From positions 558,001-622,000 of the forward strand of contig NC_009937.1 of NCBI RefSeq assembly GCF_000010525.1: 64,000 nucleotides of DNA. Direction: 5' to 3'. Positions 19,257 through 29,436 of this stretch are shown here, piece after piece. The position numbers and the translations under genes are program-made. The DNA comes from Azorhizobium caulinodans ORS 571 (lineage in GTDB: Bacteria > Pseudomonadota > Alphaproteobacteria > Rhizobiales > Xanthobacteraceae). Each line of letters begins with the position of its first letter. Position 1 is the first letter of the stretch. The notes beneath the pieces are model-generated. The model had not been told where the DNA came from and ran no database searches. It saw only the letters and a list, made by a program, of their open reading frames with translations.

Positions 19257-19709
19257 ATGGGCATGGGCGGCGGCGCCGGAGGCGCATGGCAGAGCCGGCG
19301 GTCGCGCCGCCGGCGCAACGGCGGCATGATGGCCGAGATCAACGTGACGCCCATGGTGGACGTCATGCTGGTGCTGCTCATCGTCTTCATGGTGGCCGCC
19401 CCGATGCTGACCGTGGGCGTGCCCCTCGACCTGCCCAAGACGCAGGCCCAGGCCATGAACCAGGACAAGGACCCCCTCACCATCTCGGTGAACAACAAGG
19501 GTCAGGTGTTCCTGCAGGAAACCGAGATCAAGCTCGACGAACTGGTGCCCAAGCTGCAGGCCATCGCCAAGAACGGCTATGACGAGCGCATCTTCGTGCG
19601 CGGCGACAAGACGGTGAATTACGGCACGGTCATGCAGGTCATGGGCCGCCTGTCCGCCGCCGGCTTCAAGCGTGTGGCGCTGGTCACCGAAGGCGAACAG
19701 GGGAGCTGA
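19257..19709 (+). CDS. tolR: TolR, inner-membrane motor subunit of Tol-Pal
   Basis: The 150-aa ExbD/TolR protein has a basic cytosolic tail (QSRRSRRRRNGG), then MAEINVTPMVDVMLVLLIVF, in which Asp35 corresponds to the essential membrane aspartate of the family. The periplasmic domain follows with VGVPLDLPKTQAQ and ISVNNKGQVFLQETEI. It works with TolQ to couple proton flow to movement of TolA. It lies in the tight tolQ-tolR-tolA-tolB run (gaps 3, 11 and 14 nt). Confidence 0.95.
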   Translation: MGMGGGAGGAWQSRRSRRRRNGGMMAEINVTPMVDVMLVLLIVFMVAAPMLTVGVPLDLPKTQAQAMNQDKDPLTISVNNKGQVFLQETEIKLDELVPKLQAIAKNGYDERIFVRGDKTVNYGTVMQVMGRLSAAGFKRVALVTEGEQGS

Positions 19710-19720
19710 GGCGAAGAGCG

Positions 19721-20746
19721 ATGCGCGTCGGCCTCACCGCATCGAGCATTGCCCACGGGGCGGTGCTGGTTCTTGCCTTGGTGTCCTTCTCGGCACCGAG
19801 CGCCTTCGACACGCCCCAGCCCGACCCGATCAATGTGGACGTGATCTCCGCCTCCGACCTCTCGCAGATGACGAAGGGCAACGAGAAGGGCAAGAAGACC
19901 GAGGTGAAGAAGGTCGTCGCCGAGAAGGTGGACGCGCCCAAGCCCGTCAACGATCCCAATCTGAAGGTGTCGGAGAAGCAGGAGATCGAGCCCACCGCGC
20001 CGCCTCCGCCGCCCCCACCTCCGCCGCCCCCCACGCCCGCGCCGCCGCGCCCCGAGGAGCCGAAGCCTCCGACCCCTGCGCCGCAGCCCAAGCCCGACGA
20101 GCCCAAGCCCGCTCCCCCGAAGGCGGACAAGCCGCCGCCGGAGCAGAAGGCCGACGAGGGCCTGAAGGCGGACCCGAAGAAGGACGAGCAGAAGCAGGAG
20201 GCGAAGGCCCAGACGCCTCCGCCCTTGCCGCAGCGCAAGCCGCCTCCGCCGCCGACGCCCCAGCCGACGCGCGCGAACAATGACGCCAAGACGCAGCAGG
20301 AGCAGAAGTTCGATGCGGACCGCATCGCGGCCCTGCTCGACAAGCGCACGCCCCAGCGCAATGCAGCGGCCGACCAGCAGGTGTCGCAGACGGCTGCGCT
20401 CGGCTCGCCCAACGGCGCGGCCCAGACGCTGACCCAGAGCGAGATCGACGCGCTGCGCGCCCGCATCCAGTCGTGCTGGGGCCCGCCGGCCGGCGCCTCC
20501 GAGGCGAGCGACCTGCGCGCCACCATCGTCGTTTCCTTCAAGCAGGACGGATCGCTGGCCATGCAGCCGCAGTTGTCCGGCGTCACACCTGCATCTTCCC
20601 CCTATGGACCTGCCTTCGCCGACAGCGCCCTGCGCGCCATCATCCGCTGTGCGCCCTATACCTTCCTTCCGGCCAACAAATATGCGGTCTGGAAGGAGAT
20701 CGAGATGGGCTTCAGCCTGAAGGACATGCTCGGCCGGGCCCACTAA
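19721..20746 (+). CDS. tolA: TolA, envelope-spanning protein of Tol-Pal
   Basis: The 341-aa protein has an N-terminal membrane anchor ([20 protein letters not shown]), a long charged and proline-rich middle (about residues 50-190, including an uninterrupted polyproline stretch) and a C-terminal globular domain ([20 protein letters not shown]...[11 protein letters not shown]). The two cysteines (SCW and RCAPY) fit the TolA/TonB C-terminal fold. TolA links the inner-membrane motor to TolB and Pal. The polyproline rod replaces the alanine-rich helix of E. coli TolA, as is usual in Alphaproteobacteria. Confidence 0.92.
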   Translation: MRVGLTASSIAHGAVLVLALVSFSAPSAFDTPQPDPINVDVISASDLSQMTKGNEKGKKTEVKKVVAEKVDAPKPVNDPNLKVSEKQEIEPTAPPPPPPPPPPPTPAPPRPEEPKPPTPAPQPKPDEPKPAPPKADKPPPEQKADEGLKADPKKDEQKQEAKAQTPPPLPQRKPPPPPTPQPTRANNDAKTQQEQKFDADRIAALLDKRTPQRNAAADQQVSQTAALGSPNGAAQTLTQSEIDALRARIQSCWGPPAGASEASDLRATIVVSFKQDGSLAMQPQLSGVTPASSPYGPAFADSALRAIIRCAPYTFLPANKYAVWKEIEMGFSLKDMLGRAH

Positions 20747-20760
20747 TCGAAGAGACTGCC

Positions 20761-22113
20761 ATGATCCATCTTCCGCGCCTGCTGACCGATCGCCTCGATC
20801 CACGCCTCTCGCGCCGGTCCGTCCTCGTCGGCGGCGCGGCGGCGGCCGGGGCTTCGCTCCTCGGCGCCCCGGCGGCGCAGGCGGCGCTGAAGCTGGAGAT
20901 TACCTCGGGCACGCCCCAGCCCATTCCGATCGCCGTCACCGACTTCATCGGCGAGGGCGATCAGGGGCGGGCGATCAGCGGCGTCATCACGGCGGATCTC
21001 AAGCGTTCCGGCCTGTTCGCGCCCATCGATCCCAAGGCCTTCGTGGAGCAGATCAGCAATCCCGATCTCGCCCCGCGCTTCCAGGACTGGCGCGTCATCA
21101 ATGCCCAGGGCCTTGTGACCGGTCGCGTCACCCGCCAGGGCGACGGGCGTCTGAAGGCGGAATTCCGTCTGTGGGACGTGTTCGCCGGCCAGCAGCTCAT
21201 GGGCCAGCAGTATTTCACGCAGCCGGAGAACTGGCGGCGTGTCGCCCACATCATCGCCGACGCCATCTATGAGCGTCTTACCGGCGAGAAGGGCTATTTC
21301 GACACCCGCATCGTGTTCGTGGATGAGAGCGGCGCCAAGGACCGGCGCGTGAAGCGGCTCGCCATCATGGACCAGGACGGCGCCAACGTGACCTATCTCA
21401 CGCGCGGCGATGCCCTTGTCCTGACCCCCCGCTTCTCCCCGACCAGCCAGGAAATCACCTACATGTCCTATGCGCAGGGGGAGCCGCGCGTCTTCCTGCT
21501 GAACATCGAGACCGGCCAGCGCGAGATCGTCGGCAACTTCCCCGGCATGAGCTTCGCTCCGCGCTTCTCGCCGGACGGCCAGCGGGTGATCATGAGCCTC
21601 CAGCAGGGGGGCAATGCCAACATCTTCGTGATGGACCTGCGCTCCAAGGCCACCACCCGCCTCACCGACACGCCGGCCATCGACACCGCGCCCTGCTATT
21701 CGCCGGACGGCCGGCAGATCTGCTTCGAGAGCGATCGCGGCGGCTCCTCGCAGATCTATGTGATGAATGCGGACGGTTCGGGCCAGCGCCGCATCTCTTT
21801 CGGCAACGCCCGCTACAACACGCCGGTCTGGTCGCCGCGCGGGGACGTGATCGCCTTCACCCGCCAGGCCGAGGGCAAGTTCGCCATCGGCGTGATGCGG
21901 CCGGACGGGCAGGGCGAGCGCGTGCTGACCGAGGGCTATCATAATGAAGGCCCCACTTTCGCGCCCAACGGCCGCGTCATCATGTTCTTCCGCGACCCGC
22001 CCGGCGGCGGCGGGCCGAACCTCTTCACCATCGACGTGACCGGCTACAACGAGCAGCGCGTGCCCACCCCGAGCTACGGCTCGGACCCGGCCTGGTCGCC
22101 CCTGCGCTCCTGA
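20761..22113 (+). CDS. tolB: TolB, periplasmic beta-propeller of Tol-Pal
   Basis: The 450-aa protein has an N-terminal TolB domain ([20 protein letters not shown]) and a C-terminal six-bladed propeller with WD40-like repeats such as [33 protein letters not shown] and [15 protein letters not shown]. The export signal carries a twin-arginine motif, [19 protein letters not shown], ending AQA, so export by Tat rather than Sec is likely. TolB binds Pal and TolA. It starts 14 nt after tolA. Confidence 0.95.
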   Translation: MIHLPRLLTDRLDPRLSRRSVLVGGAAAAGASLLGAPAAQAALKLEITSGTPQPIPIAVTDFIGEGDQGRAISGVITADLKRSGLFAPIDPKAFVEQISNPDLAPRFQDWRVINAQGLVTGRVTRQGDGRLKAEFRLWDVFAGQQLMGQQYFTQPENWRRVAHIIADAIYERLTGEKGYFDTRIVFVDESGAKDRRVKRLAIMDQDGANVTYLTRGDALVLTPRFSPTSQEITYMSYAQGEPRVFLLNIETGQREIVGNFPGMSFAPRFSPDGQRVIMSLQQGGNANIFVMDLRSKATTRLTDTPAIDTAPCYSPDGRQICFESDRGGSSQIYVMNADGSGQRRISFGNARYNTPVWSPRGDVIAFTRQAEGKFAIGVMRPDGQGERVLTEGYHNEGPTFAPNGRVIMFFRDPPGGGGPNLFTIDVTGYNEQRVPTPSYGSDPAWSPLRS

Positions 22114-22255
22114 GCGGCAGGCGGTGTGGCGCGCCGGCCACACGGGCCGCCGCCCCGGTGCGTTCATGCCTTTGCCATGATGGCGCCACGGGTGGCGCCC
22201 ACTCAAAGGCCCGCGCCGGCGGCAATGTCCCGGCGCATCGCCCGCGAGAGCACGC

Positions 22256-22359
22256 GCCGATCAGATTGCATCGCAATGTGATCGGATCACGCGTTCTCTT
22301 TCTAGAGTTTAGAGGGCGATTCACCGAGCGGATTGTTTCAATCCGCTCGGATCGCGCTC
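22256..22359. repeat. Palindromic intergenic repeat (GATC/CCGAGCGGAT family), copy 1
   Basis: Two hairpins lie side by side. One is CCGATCAGATTGCATCGCAATGTGATCGG at about 22257-22285, a stem with mismatches. The other is ACCGAGCGGAT...ATCCGCTCGGAT at about 22323-22352. The block TTCTCTTTCTAGAGTTTAGAGG joins them. The second half recurs almost unchanged at 32556-32622 upstream of radA. It sits in the gap between tolB and pal. Confidence 0.8.
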
Positions 22360-22581
22360 AAAGGCATCTTCAGAATTTGCGAACCATAAAAAGCGGTCGT
22401 GGGGTCCAACGGCGTTGACGTCGGGTCCGAGGGTGGAATGGCCGGGATGGCGGAACTTCCGCTTAACCAGGCGGCTGCTAGAGCACGTCAGGCTTTGATG
22501 AGAGCGGATGGCCGCGCCCCGGCGCCGAGGTCAGGCTCTTAACGTTACCATCCGGGTTGAGTCACGAAGGGAGACACCGGA
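22360..22581. other. Non-coding gap before pal
   Basis: This is the rest of the 468-bp gap between tolB and pal. I see no credible gene here. It should hold the pal promoter, because the repeat on its left probably separates pal transcription from tolB. The only clear site is the AAGGGAGAC ribosome site just before the pal ATG. Confidence 0.5.
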
Positions 22582-23076
22582 ATGCTTCATTTGGGTTTTG
22601 CGCGCGGCTTCCGGTTCGCCGCCATGATCGGTGTGATGCTGGCGCTCGCCGCCTGCGCCAACAATCCGAACGCCAATGGCGGGGCTGGCATGAACGGGGC
22701 CGGCGGCCCTCCCGGTTCGCCGCAGGAGTTCGTCGTCTCCGTGGGCGACCGTGTCTTCTTCGACACCGACCAGACCGACCTTTCGCCCGAGGCGCGCGCC
22801 ATTCTGGACCGCCAGGCGCAGTGGCTGCAGCAGTATAACCGCTACACCTTCACCATCGAAGGCCATGCGGACGAGCGCGGCACCCGCGAATACAACATCG
22901 CGCTCGGCGCCAAGCGCGCCCAGAACGTGCGCGACTATCTCGCCTCGCGCGGCATCGATCCGGCCCGCATGCGGACCATCTCCTACGGCAAGGAACGGCC
23001 GGTTGCTGTCTGCAACGACATCTCCTGCTGGTCGCAGAACCGCCGCGCCGTCACCGTGCTCAATCCGACGAGCTGA
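22582..23076 (+). CDS. pal: Peptidoglycan-associated lipoprotein Pal
   Basis: The 164-aa protein has a lipoprotein signal peptide with lipobox LALAAC (Cys about residue 24), a short linker, then an OmpA-like peptidoglycan-binding domain: VFFDTDQTDLSPEARAIL, TIEGHADERGTREYN and LGAKRAQNVRDYLASRG. Pal tethers the outer membrane to peptidoglycan and is the outer-membrane partner of TolA/TolB. It is followed by a strong terminator, so cpoB probably has its own promoter. Confidence 0.95.
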   Translation: MLHLGFARGFRFAAMIGVMLALAACANNPNANGGAGMNGAGGPPGSPQEFVVSVGDRVFFDTDQTDLSPEARAILDRQAQWLQQYNRYTFTIEGHADERGTREYNIALGAKRAQNVRDYLASRGIDPARMRTISYGKERPVAVCNDISCWSQNRRAVTVLNPTS

Positions 23077-23145
23077 GGCTTGGTCACAAAAAGAATGTCT
23101 CTGCCCCCGCCGAGGCATTCCTAAGTTACCTGCGTTTCGTGCTAG

Positions 23146-23177
23146 AGAGCCGGCGTCCTCCACGCCGGCTCTTTTGC
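23146..23177 (+). terminator. Intrinsic terminator after pal
   Basis: A perfect 11-bp stem AGAGCCGGCGT/ACGCCGGCTCT with a CCTCC loop is followed by TTTTGCTTTTG. It ends the pal transcript about 70 nt beyond its stop codon. Confidence 0.92.
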
Positions 23178-23293
23178 TTTTGCGATTTGATACAGTCGTT
23201 GTGGGGCCACACTTTGGACGTTATCGAACGCCTAAGGTGAGATGCGAGGGAGGCAGCTCCCTAGTTTGATCAGTGTTTTCAGCGTATGGCGCC

Positions 23294-24193
23294 ATGAAAC
23301 ATTCCGCCCTCGTCAAGATTGCACTTCTGGCGGCTACTGCCGCCTTGCTGACCGGGCCGGCGCTGGCACAGCAGTCGGGCAACGGGCTGTTTGGCGACAT
23401 CTTCAAGCCGCCGGCGAATGTTCAGAACGATACGGTCGCCAACCAGCAGAGCGAGCTTCTGATGCGTGTGGAGCGCATCGAAAACCAGTTGCGCGTGCTC
23501 ACCGGCCAGATCGAACAGTTGCAGTATCGCAATCAACAGCTCGAGCAGCAGCTCGGTGCGCGGGGTGCGGGCGGCGTGCCGCCGGCCGCCGCGACGGCGC
23601 CGCGCCCGCCCGTGACGCCCCCCGTTGCCTCCGGAGGCCGCCGGTCGGACGCGTTCGAGCCCTCCGAGGATCCCGCTGCGCCCGGCGTGCCGCAGCCGCT
23701 GGGCTCGCCCACCAGTGCGTCCGTGGCGCCGCCGCGTCCTGCCGGCGCGCCGCTCGACATCGGCTCGGGCGCCCAGCGGCCCCCTGTGGCCGCCGGTGTT
23801 GCCGCAGCGTCCACACCCAAGGACCTCTACGACCTCGGCTATTCCTACGTGCAGCGGCAGGATTATCCGCAGGCGGAGCAGACCTTTAAGCAGTTCCTGC
23901 AGACCTATCCCACGGACCGCCTGACGCCCGACGCCACGTTCATGCTTGGCGAAACGCTCTATTTGCGGCAGACCTATAAGGAGGCGGCAGAGCAGTTTCT
24001 GCAGGTCTCGACAAAATATCCAAACTTCACGCGGGCACCCGATGCTTTGCTTCGTCTCGGCCAGTCGCTGGCCGCGCTGAACGAACGGGAGGCGGCTTGC
24101 GCAACTTTCGCCGAGGTGGACCGGAAGTTCCCTCGGGCTACATCGAATGTGCGTCAAGCTGTGGAGCGTGAGCAAAAACGTGCAGGCTGCTGA
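23294..24193 (+). CDS. cpoB: Tol-Pal system protein CpoB/YbgF
   Basis: The 299-aa periplasmic protein has a signal peptide (MKHSALVKIALLAATAALLT, cut after ALA), a short trimerising coiled coil (LLMRVERIENQLRVLTGQIE), a proline-rich linker, and TPR repeats from about residue 180 (DLYDLGYSYVQRQDYPQAEQ, then FMLGETLYLRQTYKEA). CpoB coordinates peptidoglycan synthesis with Tol-driven outer-membrane constriction. An ATG 7 codons upstream is also possible. Its end overlaps the tilS start by 47 nt. Confidence 0.9.
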   Translation: MKHSALVKIALLAATAALLTGPALAQQSGNGLFGDIFKPPANVQNDTVANQQSELLMRVERIENQLRVLTGQIEQLQYRNQQLEQQLGARGAGGVPPAAATAPRPPVTPPVASGGRRSDAFEPSEDPAAPGVPQPLGSPTSASVAPPRPAGAPLDIGSGAQRPPVAAGVAAASTPKDLYDLGYSYVQRQDYPQAEQTFKQFLQTYPTDRLTPDATFMLGETLYLRQTYKEAAEQFLQVSTKYPNFTRAPDALLRLGQSLAALNEREAACATFAEVDRKFPRATSNVRQAVEREQKRAGC

Positions 24194-25277
24194 GCAGGAC
24201 TACGCGCCTCCCATCGAGGAGGAAGAACTCGAGGGGCTGTTCGGGATCTTCCGCGGCCACCGGCGCATCCTTCTCGGCGTGTCGGGCGGCCCCGATTCCA
24301 CGGCCATGCTCGTGCTCGCCCGCATCTGGCGCTACGGGCTGCTGGACGGCCCGAGCTTCTTCGTGGCGACGGTGGACCACGGCCTGCGCCCCGAGGCGAC
24401 GGACGAGGCCCTCGCCGTCGGTGCCCTGTGCGAAGAACTCGGCCTGCCCCATGTGATCCTGCCGTGGCGCGGGCCGAAGCCGCGCTCCGGCATTCAGGAG
24501 GCGGCCCGCGACGAGCGCTTCGCGCTGCTGCGCTCCTTCGCCCGGCAGAACGGGCTGGATGGCCTCGCGCTTGCCCATACCCAGGACGATCAGGCCGAGA
24601 CCGTGCTGTTCCGCCTCTGCCGCGGCTCCGGCATCGGCGGGCTGGCCGCCATGCGGCCGGTGAGCCGGCGCAACGGCCTCGCGGTGCTGCGGCCCTTCCT
24701 GTCCATCGCCAAGGCGCGGCTTGTTGCCACGCTGGCGGTGTCCGGCACCCCCTTCGTGCGTGATCCAAGTAACGAGGACACGCGCTATGCCCGCCCGCGC
24801 CTGCGGGCGATCTCGCCCCTGCTGGGCGCGGAAGGGCTGGACGCCGCGCGTCTCGCCGTGCTGGCCCAGCGGGCGGCGCGGGCGGACGATGCGCTGGAGG
24901 CCGCGACCGATGCCGCGCAGAAGCTGCTGGTGCATGGCGGCTGGGACGACGAGGCCGGGACGCGCCTTGATGCGGAGGGCTTTTTTCGCCTGCCGCAGGA
25001 AATCGCGCTCCGCCTGCTGATGAGGGCGCTGACCCTGCGCGCCACCGAGGGGCCCGTCGAACTCGCCAAGGCAGAGCGGCTGCTGGAAGCCCTTCGCGCG
25101 GCGGTGATCCAGCCGGGCCGTCTGCGGCGTACTCTGGCAGGAGCCCTGGTCACCCTGAAGCAAGGCAGTCTGTCTATCGTCCAAGCACCGGCGCGACAGG
25201 CTGGGGCAGCCCACCTCGCCGCAAATTCAGGAACGAGCGGGGCACTCGTCCTTGGCAAGGAGGGGGGCGACCCCTAA
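24147..25277 (+). CDS. tilS: tRNA(Ile)-lysidine synthetase TilS
   Basis: The 376-aa N-type ATP-pyrophosphatase converts the wobble cytidine of tRNA-Ile(CAU) to lysidine so that it reads AUA. Marks are the PP-loop LLGVSGGPDSTAMLVLAR, FVATVDHGLRPEATDEA, and ALAHTQDDQAETVLFRLCRG, followed by RDPSNEDTRYARPRLR. The C-terminal part is shorter than in E. coli TilS. The ATG at 24147 lies inside cpoB; a GTG at 24168 is an alternative. tilS followed by ftsH is a widely conserved pair. Confidence 0.93.
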   Translation: MCVKLWSVSKNVQAAEQDYAPPIEEEELEGLFGIFRGHRRILLGVSGGPDSTAMLVLARIWRYGLLDGPSFFVATVDHGLRPEATDEALAVGALCEELGLPHVILPWRGPKPRSGIQEAARDERFALLRSFARQNGLDGLALAHTQDDQAETVLFRLCRGSGIGGLAAMRPVSRRNGLAVLRPFLSIAKARLVATLAVSGTPFVRDPSNEDTRYARPRLRAISPLLGAEGLDAARLAVLAQRAARADDALEAATDAAQKLLVHGGWDDEAGTRLDAEGFFRLPQEIALRLLMRALTLRATEGPVELAKAERLLEALRAAVIQPGRLRRTLAGALVTLKQGSLSIVQAPARQAGAAHLAANSGTSGALVLGKEGGDP

Positions 25278-25372
25278 ATTACGGGTGGACGCCGCGGGAC
25301 GTGGAGGGGAGCAGGCTTCGTCTGTCTGTGTAAGCCGCTCCGGAACGGATTGCTGCGCCCCATGAGGGACCA

Positions 25373-27295
<1,923 letters not shown>

Positions 27296-27339
27296 TCCCA
27301 TCGGATCGGTCCCGGCCGACCCCGGACTTCAAGACACAG

Positions 27340-27367
27340 CCCCGCCGGTCCTCCGGCGGGGTTTTTT
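27340..27367 (+). terminator. Intrinsic terminator after ftsH
   Basis: A 9-bp perfect stem CCCCGCCGG/CCGGCGGGG with a TCCT loop is followed by six T residues, 44 nt beyond the ftsH stop. Confidence 0.95.
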
Positions 27368-27989
27368 GTGTCCGAAGACGCTAACGGGTGCGCTGGACGG
27401 AGTGAGCCCCGGTCAGAGGGTGTCGCCGCGCCGGAGTGATCCGACTGCTTCATGTCGGCCTTCTGAGTCACCGTCGGACGCATGCGTCGCGACGCGGACA
27501 AGTACACGTTCGCGTGTACTTTGCGGCGGGTCTCCGTGCGCTTTGAAAAGTCCGATGCTGTCTTCATCGTCGAAAGGCGCGGAAAACCGCGCTCTTCGGA
27601 GGGCAAGAAGATGTGCGCGCGCCCGAGGCGCCGCCCCTTAACGGCCTCTTGGCTCTGCCGTTGCGGCATGTTGCAGAAATGTCAATTCGGTGGTGTCATT
27701 TGCTGCTTCCGTCGGCACTCCGGCGGATTGCATCAAAACTGTGCGGTATCCCGCCACTTTCTCCTGTCCGTAGCGTTTCCGAGAGTTGGGCCGCATCAGC
27801 GGCTGGAAACCCGATGCGCCATCACCGCTGCCACCTTGTCCGAAACCGTGCGGACGGGAGCGACGGATTGTTCGAATGAAATGAAAACAGCTGCTCTGGC
27901 CGCCATGGGGGCTGCCGAGCGACGTCCATTCCGCCGGGAGGGGAGGCCCGGGTCAGGGAGGCGGGCACATTTCAGATGGAGGCTGTGCA
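27368..27989. other. Long non-coding gap between ftsH and the cyclopropane synthase gene
   Basis: About 620 bp with no convincing gene. Open frames here lack family-like composition, good ribosome sites and third-position GC bias, and the sequence is less GC-rich than its neighbours. The most distinct element is a perfect hairpin at 27500-27521: AAGTACACG, a TTCG loop, CGTGTACTT. The region should also contain the promoter of the downstream gene; I could not pick out clear -35/-10 boxes. Confidence 0.5.
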
Positions 27990-29249
27990 ATGGAGGCCTT
28001 GCTTGAGCGTGTTTTGAAGCGCGTGATGACCCGTGGAAGTCTCGGCGTCACCACCGCTACCGGCCGGACCTATGTGGCCGGCACGGGTGATCCGAAGGTT
28101 CATATCCGTTTCACCACAAAGTCGGCCGAACGCGCGGTGCTGTTCGATCCGGAACTCGAGATCGGCGAGGCGATCACCGACGGCACGCTGGTCATCGAGA
28201 AGGGCAGCATCACCGATTTTCTGGACCTCGTGATGGCCCAACCCGGCGTCACCACGCCGACCATCGCCTCGCGCCTGATGCTGCTGGCCCGCATGGCCGG
28301 ACGCCGCATCGCCCAGTTCAATCCGCGCGGCCGCTCCCAGCGCAACGTCGCGCACCATTACGATCTCGACGGACGCCTGTATTCGCTTTTCCTTGATTCA
28401 GACCGCCAATATTCCTGCGCCTATTTCGAGCATCCGGACCAGTCTCTGGACGATGCCCAGCTTGCCAAGAAGCGCCATCTCGCCGCCAAGCTGATGCTGG
28501 ACCGGCCCGGCCTGAAGCTGCTCGACATCGGCTGCGGCTGGGGCGGCCTCGGGCTCTACATGTCGGAGGTGGGCGGGGCCGATGTCACCGGCGTCACGCT
28601 CTCCAAGGAGCAGCTTGCGGTGGCCCAGGGCCGGGTGAAGGAGCGCGGCCTCGACCGGCATGTGGACTTCCGCCTGCAGGACTATCGTGATGTGCCGGAG
28701 ACGTTCGACCGCATCGTCTCGGTGGGCATGTTCGAGCACGTGGGCGTCGCCCATTACGGCACCTTCTTCCGGAAGGCGCATGACCTCCTCAAGGAGGATG
28801 GCGTGATGATGCTGCACGCCATCGGCCGGCAGGAGCCGCCCGGCGTCACCAATCCCTGGATCGCCAAATACATCTTCCCCGGCGGCTATATTCCCGCGCT
28901 CTCCGAAGTGCTCCCGCACATCGAGAAGGCGGGTCTCATCGTCACCGACATCGAGATCCTGCGCCTGCATTATGCCGAAACGCTCAAGGCCTGGCGGGAG
29001 CGCTTCATGGCCCACCGGGAAGAGGCCAAGCGCCTGACGGACGAGCGCTTCTGCCGCCTGTGGGAGTTTTATCTGGCGGGTTCGGAGATGGCCTTCCGCC
29101 ACCAGAACATGATGGTGTTCCAGATCCAGCTGGCCCGCCGGCAGGAGGCCGTGCCGATCACCCGCGACTATCTCGCGGCGGCGGAAGAGCGGCTGCGGGC
29201 GGCGGAGTTCGCCGTGCACGCGCCGCCGCTCCGGCTCGCCGGCGAATAG
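27990..29249 (+). CDS. cfa: Cyclopropane-fatty-acyl-phospholipid synthase family protein
   Basis: The 419-aa SAM-dependent methyltransferase adds a methylene bridge across double bonds of membrane phospholipid acyl chains. The N-terminal domain is followed by QRNVAHHYDLDGRLYSLFLD, SAM motif I LKLLDIGCGWGGLGLYM, GVTLSKEQLAVAQ and RIVSVGMFEHVGVAHYGTFF. At the place where E. coli Cfa has an active-site cysteine in FPNGC, this protein reads FPGGYIPALSE with Tyr. It may therefore belong to a Cfa subgroup or act on a related substrate. A GGAGGCTGTGCA site precedes the ATG. Confidence 0.88.
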   Translation: MEALLERVLKRVMTRGSLGVTTATGRTYVAGTGDPKVHIRFTTKSAERAVLFDPELEIGEAITDGTLVIEKGSITDFLDLVMAQPGVTTPTIASRLMLLARMAGRRIAQFNPRGRSQRNVAHHYDLDGRLYSLFLDSDRQYSCAYFEHPDQSLDDAQLAKKRHLAAKLMLDRPGLKLLDIGCGWGGLGLYMSEVGGADVTGVTLSKEQLAVAQGRVKERGLDRHVDFRLQDYRDVPETFDRIVSVGMFEHVGVAHYGTFFRKAHDLLKEDGVMMLHAIGRQEPPGVTNPWIAKYIFPGGYIPALSEVLPHIEKAGLIVTDIEILRLHYAETLKAWRERFMAHREEAKRLTDERFCRLWEFYLAGSEMAFRHQNMMVFQIQLARRQEAVPITRDYLAAAEERLRAAEFAVHAPPLRLAGE

Positions 29250-29261
29250 CGGCGGTACCCA

Positions 29262-29291
29262 CCGGTTGCCCACAGCCCTGTGGGCAACCGG
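29262..29291 (+). terminator. Strong hairpin after cfa (possible terminator)
   Basis: A perfect 14-bp inverted repeat CCGGTTGCCCACAG/CTGTGGGCAACCGG has only a CC loop, 12 nt past the cfa stop codon. There is no T-run on either side, so it may act as a transcript-end stabiliser or a factor-dependent stop rather than an intrinsic terminator. Confidence 0.6.
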
Positions 29292-29436
29292 AAATCCAGG
29301 CGCCGTGCGGCCCGCAAGCGTGGAGGCCGGCGCATCCCCACAATTCTTCACACGGGACGGCAGGCGCATCTCGTCCGCAAAAGCCGGCTACGATCTGGTA
29401 CATCTGGGAGCCGCCCACCCAGACAGAACGTGACCG

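Noticed and set aside
27482-28006. Possible gene in the gap before cfa
   Set aside because: The translation has no family pattern, overlaps the cfa start, and spans the UUCG hairpin. No ribosome site is seen.
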